Below, piece after piece: positions 62,748 through 64,000 of a stretch of DNA of 64,000 nucleotides. Under the pieces are notes generated by a model that saw nothing but the letters and a program-made list of their open reading frames with translations, was not told where the DNA came from and ran no database searches. This stretch comes from Struthidea cinerea (lineage: Eukaryota; Chordata; Aves; Passeriformes; Corcoracidae), in NCBI GenBank assembly GCA_013397865.1, contig VZTI01000542.1, positions 636,853 through 700,852 of the forward strand. Reading direction: 5' to 3'. The stretch's first letter is position 1. The number at the start of each line of letters is the position of its first letter. The position numbers and the translations under genes are program-made.

Positions 62748-63581
62748 TTAGTTTTTTTGCTGGGGTTGCTGGTCTGCAGAGACAAACTGCGATTTGGGGT
62801 TAGTAGCAGGTAAAGGAGCAGCAGCATTTGAACCATTAGGGTGTTTGCATATCATACTTGCTGGAGCTCTGGATGTCACAGATGTGTGGCCTTTCTTTCC
62901 ACACCTGTGGCATACCAGATTGGCAGGGGAGAAATTCCCTGTGGCCATTGCCTCTTGCTGGACCTCATTTACCATGCCTCTCGGATTTTTTGGATCAGAA
63001 TCAGGAATTGATTGTGAAATTGGCACCAAACGGGTGCAGGCTTGGATCATTTGTGTTAAGGTTGGAGGTGGATCCAAGGGGAGTGCAATGATAACTTTCT
63101 GACAAGCTTCATTTGCATTTGCCTTAGCAATGGAAGTTATCATTAACTCTCTCCCATTCAGATTTTCAATTTGTTTTTCAACTGCCACTCGAACTTTATC
63201 TACAAAATCAATGAATGGCTCATTATTTGCCTGGCGAATTTGTGTGAAATTTAAGGCTGGAGCTAATTTTGGAGGCATAGCAAAGAAGGCAGTCAAGCTG
63301 GCATCACGTATGGTGTTTAAAGCTGCTTCTGGAATAGCTTGTGCTTGGTCCTGGGTTTTTAGGAACAACCCTTGGCCCAAAAGGTGATCAATAGTTAAAT
63401 TTACATTTGCAGGATCATTGTGGAGAATAGGAAGGAGTTCCTTTAAATGCTTTGTCCAATCAGCGAGCCATAATTGAAATTCGGAAGGAGAAAGCAAACA
63501 AGAAAAAACGTTCCTTATATCATGAGGAACCATAACGGTAGTTGAAAAATTTGCTTTTAAAATAGGGACTTTCCCTTCCAT
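62748..63581 (-). pseudogene. gag: gag: capsid and nucleocapsid portion
   Basis: These are structural proteins of the particle. Within the 277-codon frame, capsid N-terminal helices (SPSEFQLWLADWTKHL) are at about 31-46. The major homology region (IRQANNEPFIDFVDKVRVAV) is at about 115-134. A zinc knuckle begins at residue 224 (CHRCGKKGH), and its fourth ligand position is Ser237 instead of Cys. A normal second knuckle is not seen, only a lone Cys in MICKHPNG. The ATG at 63581 is probably not a true start. The preceding gag sequence lies in another frame, so this part has been cut off from its N-terminus by a frame change between about 63520 and 63580. Confidence 0.93.
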
Positions 63582-64000
63582 ATTCTCTCTGCGATTTGCA
63601 TAATTCCTTTAATGCCTGTGATTTGAACGGTTTCCAGTTTGGGTTGTTTCCATTTCTGTTATAGGTCACAGGAGCGGCGAGTGGAGCCGTGTCTGCATTT
63701 GGCTGAGTCAGTGGCTCTGCCTGTATTTTTATAGGGTTAATTTCGTTAAAGGTAGGAGCAGTGGGCTGGGGTGGGGAGTGGCTTGGATTGGGAAGGGAAG
63801 GATTCTGGGAATTGTAGTTAGAATGCTTTGTTCCCGTTATCTCGGAGGAGGAATGCGGGGGAGGAAAGGGCTGTGGAGGAGCCGGGGGTTGGGGAAAGGT
63901 GGGAGGATTGGAATGCAGGAAGGGAAGGGGGGAGGGAATCGGCAGGGAAGGGGAGATGGAATGCGGGGGGGGGGGGGTGGGGGGGGGACAGGGCGTGGCG
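63520..64000 (-). pseudogene. gag: gag: N-terminal proline-rich portion (enters from outside the window)
   Basis: A second open frame without a start codon in the window runs in from 64000 (I followed it codon by codon to about 63,940) and closes at TGA 63520-63522. It is rich in Pro, Ser and Asn (PPAPPQPFPPPH near 63870), contains PTAP at 63754-63765, the late-domain motif known to recruit Tsg101, and ends with ALKELCKSQREYGR, the usual lead-in to capsid. It overlaps the capsid frame by about 60 bases, which localises the frame break. The matrix region and start codon must lie beyond the window. Confidence 0.8.
63965..63987 (+). repeat. G-homopolymer tract at the window edge
   Basis: Thirteen G, one T, then nine G on the plus strand. 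It encodes prolines on the gag strand. It has quadruplex-forming potential and is also a place where read or assembly errors in length are likely. Confidence 0.9.

Larger units (their letters stand above)
57325..64000 (-). mobile_element. Class II (alpha/beta-like) endogenous retrovirus, 3' LTR to gag, truncated by the window edge
   Basis: The minus strand carries, in retroviral order from 64000 down, gag with a proline-rich region, capsid major homology region and zinc knuckle; protease with the DTG active site; reverse transcriptase with YMDD; RNase H; integrase; env surface and transmembrane parts; a polypurine tract; and an LTR. Pol is of class II type, while the transmembrane protein has the CX6CC arrangement typical of alpha- and gammaretroviruses. 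The copy is defective: separate breaks affect gag, pro, RT and env. The six host bases next to the outer LTR end are taggga (57319-57324), and their partner should lie past the 5' LTR beyond 64000. Confidence 0.95.

Noticed and set aside
58638..63387. Plus-strand open frames opposite the provirus
   Set aside because: They are antisense shadows of the gag, pol and env frames, whose minus-strand translations carry the motifs.
1..64000. CRISPR arrays, bacterial operons, rRNA or tRNA genes
   Set aside because: No regularly spaced repeats, ribosome-binding patterns or recognisable structural RNA sequences; the window is vertebrate nuclear DNA.

Overview
The window reads as nuclear DNA of a bird, probably a neoavian or passerine. 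Support comes from CR1 LINE 3' ends carrying the ATTCTATG-type terminal repeat, a solo LTR of a kind I associate with avian ERVL elements, and a large class II (alpha/beta-like) endogenous retrovirus whose transmembrane env resembles alpharetroviruses. Most of the sequence is AT-rich, non-coding and broken up by stop codons. There are no bacterial-style operons.

Layout: (1) At 1-1.5 kb lies the probable 3' terminal exon of a plus-strand host gene, with a splice acceptor near 613, a short coding tail, a stop at 711, and three AATAAA signals ending with one at 1493. I could not name the gene. (2) From 1.5 to about 55 kb the window is essentially a gene desert. It contains six CR1 fragments, a 570-bp solo LTR with a perfect 5-bp target duplication (22.2-22.8 kb), a second LTR-like fragment (29.3 kb), a CpG-enriched patch (18.7-19.0 kb), microsatellites, two near-perfect 22-23 bp-arm hairpins (4.6 and 34.8 kb), recent tandem duplications, and two weak candidate exons (23.6 and 33.8 kb). 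(3) At 55.1-57.1 kb are scattered coding-like remnants broken by stops and frame changes, best read as decayed pseudogene or host exon pieces.

(4) From 57.3 kb to the window edge lies an endogenous retrovirus on the minus strand. From right to left it holds gag (entering from beyond the window), protease, pol (RT, RNase H, integrase), env (surface and transmembrane parts), a polypurine tract and the 3' LTR with TATA-like and AATAAA signals. Long frames survive, but gag, pro, RT and env are each interrupted, the zinc knuckle lacks its last Cys, and the integrase DDE spacing is 32 rather than 35. The provirus is a recognisable but defective copy. Its 5' LTR and primer-binding site lie outside the window.

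I found no new multi-gene system. The most informative items are the retrovirus (class II pol with an alpharetrovirus-like env, and conflicting signals for the inner LTR edge), the two palindromic hairpins, and the in-frame coding-like sequence beyond the stop of the terminal exon.
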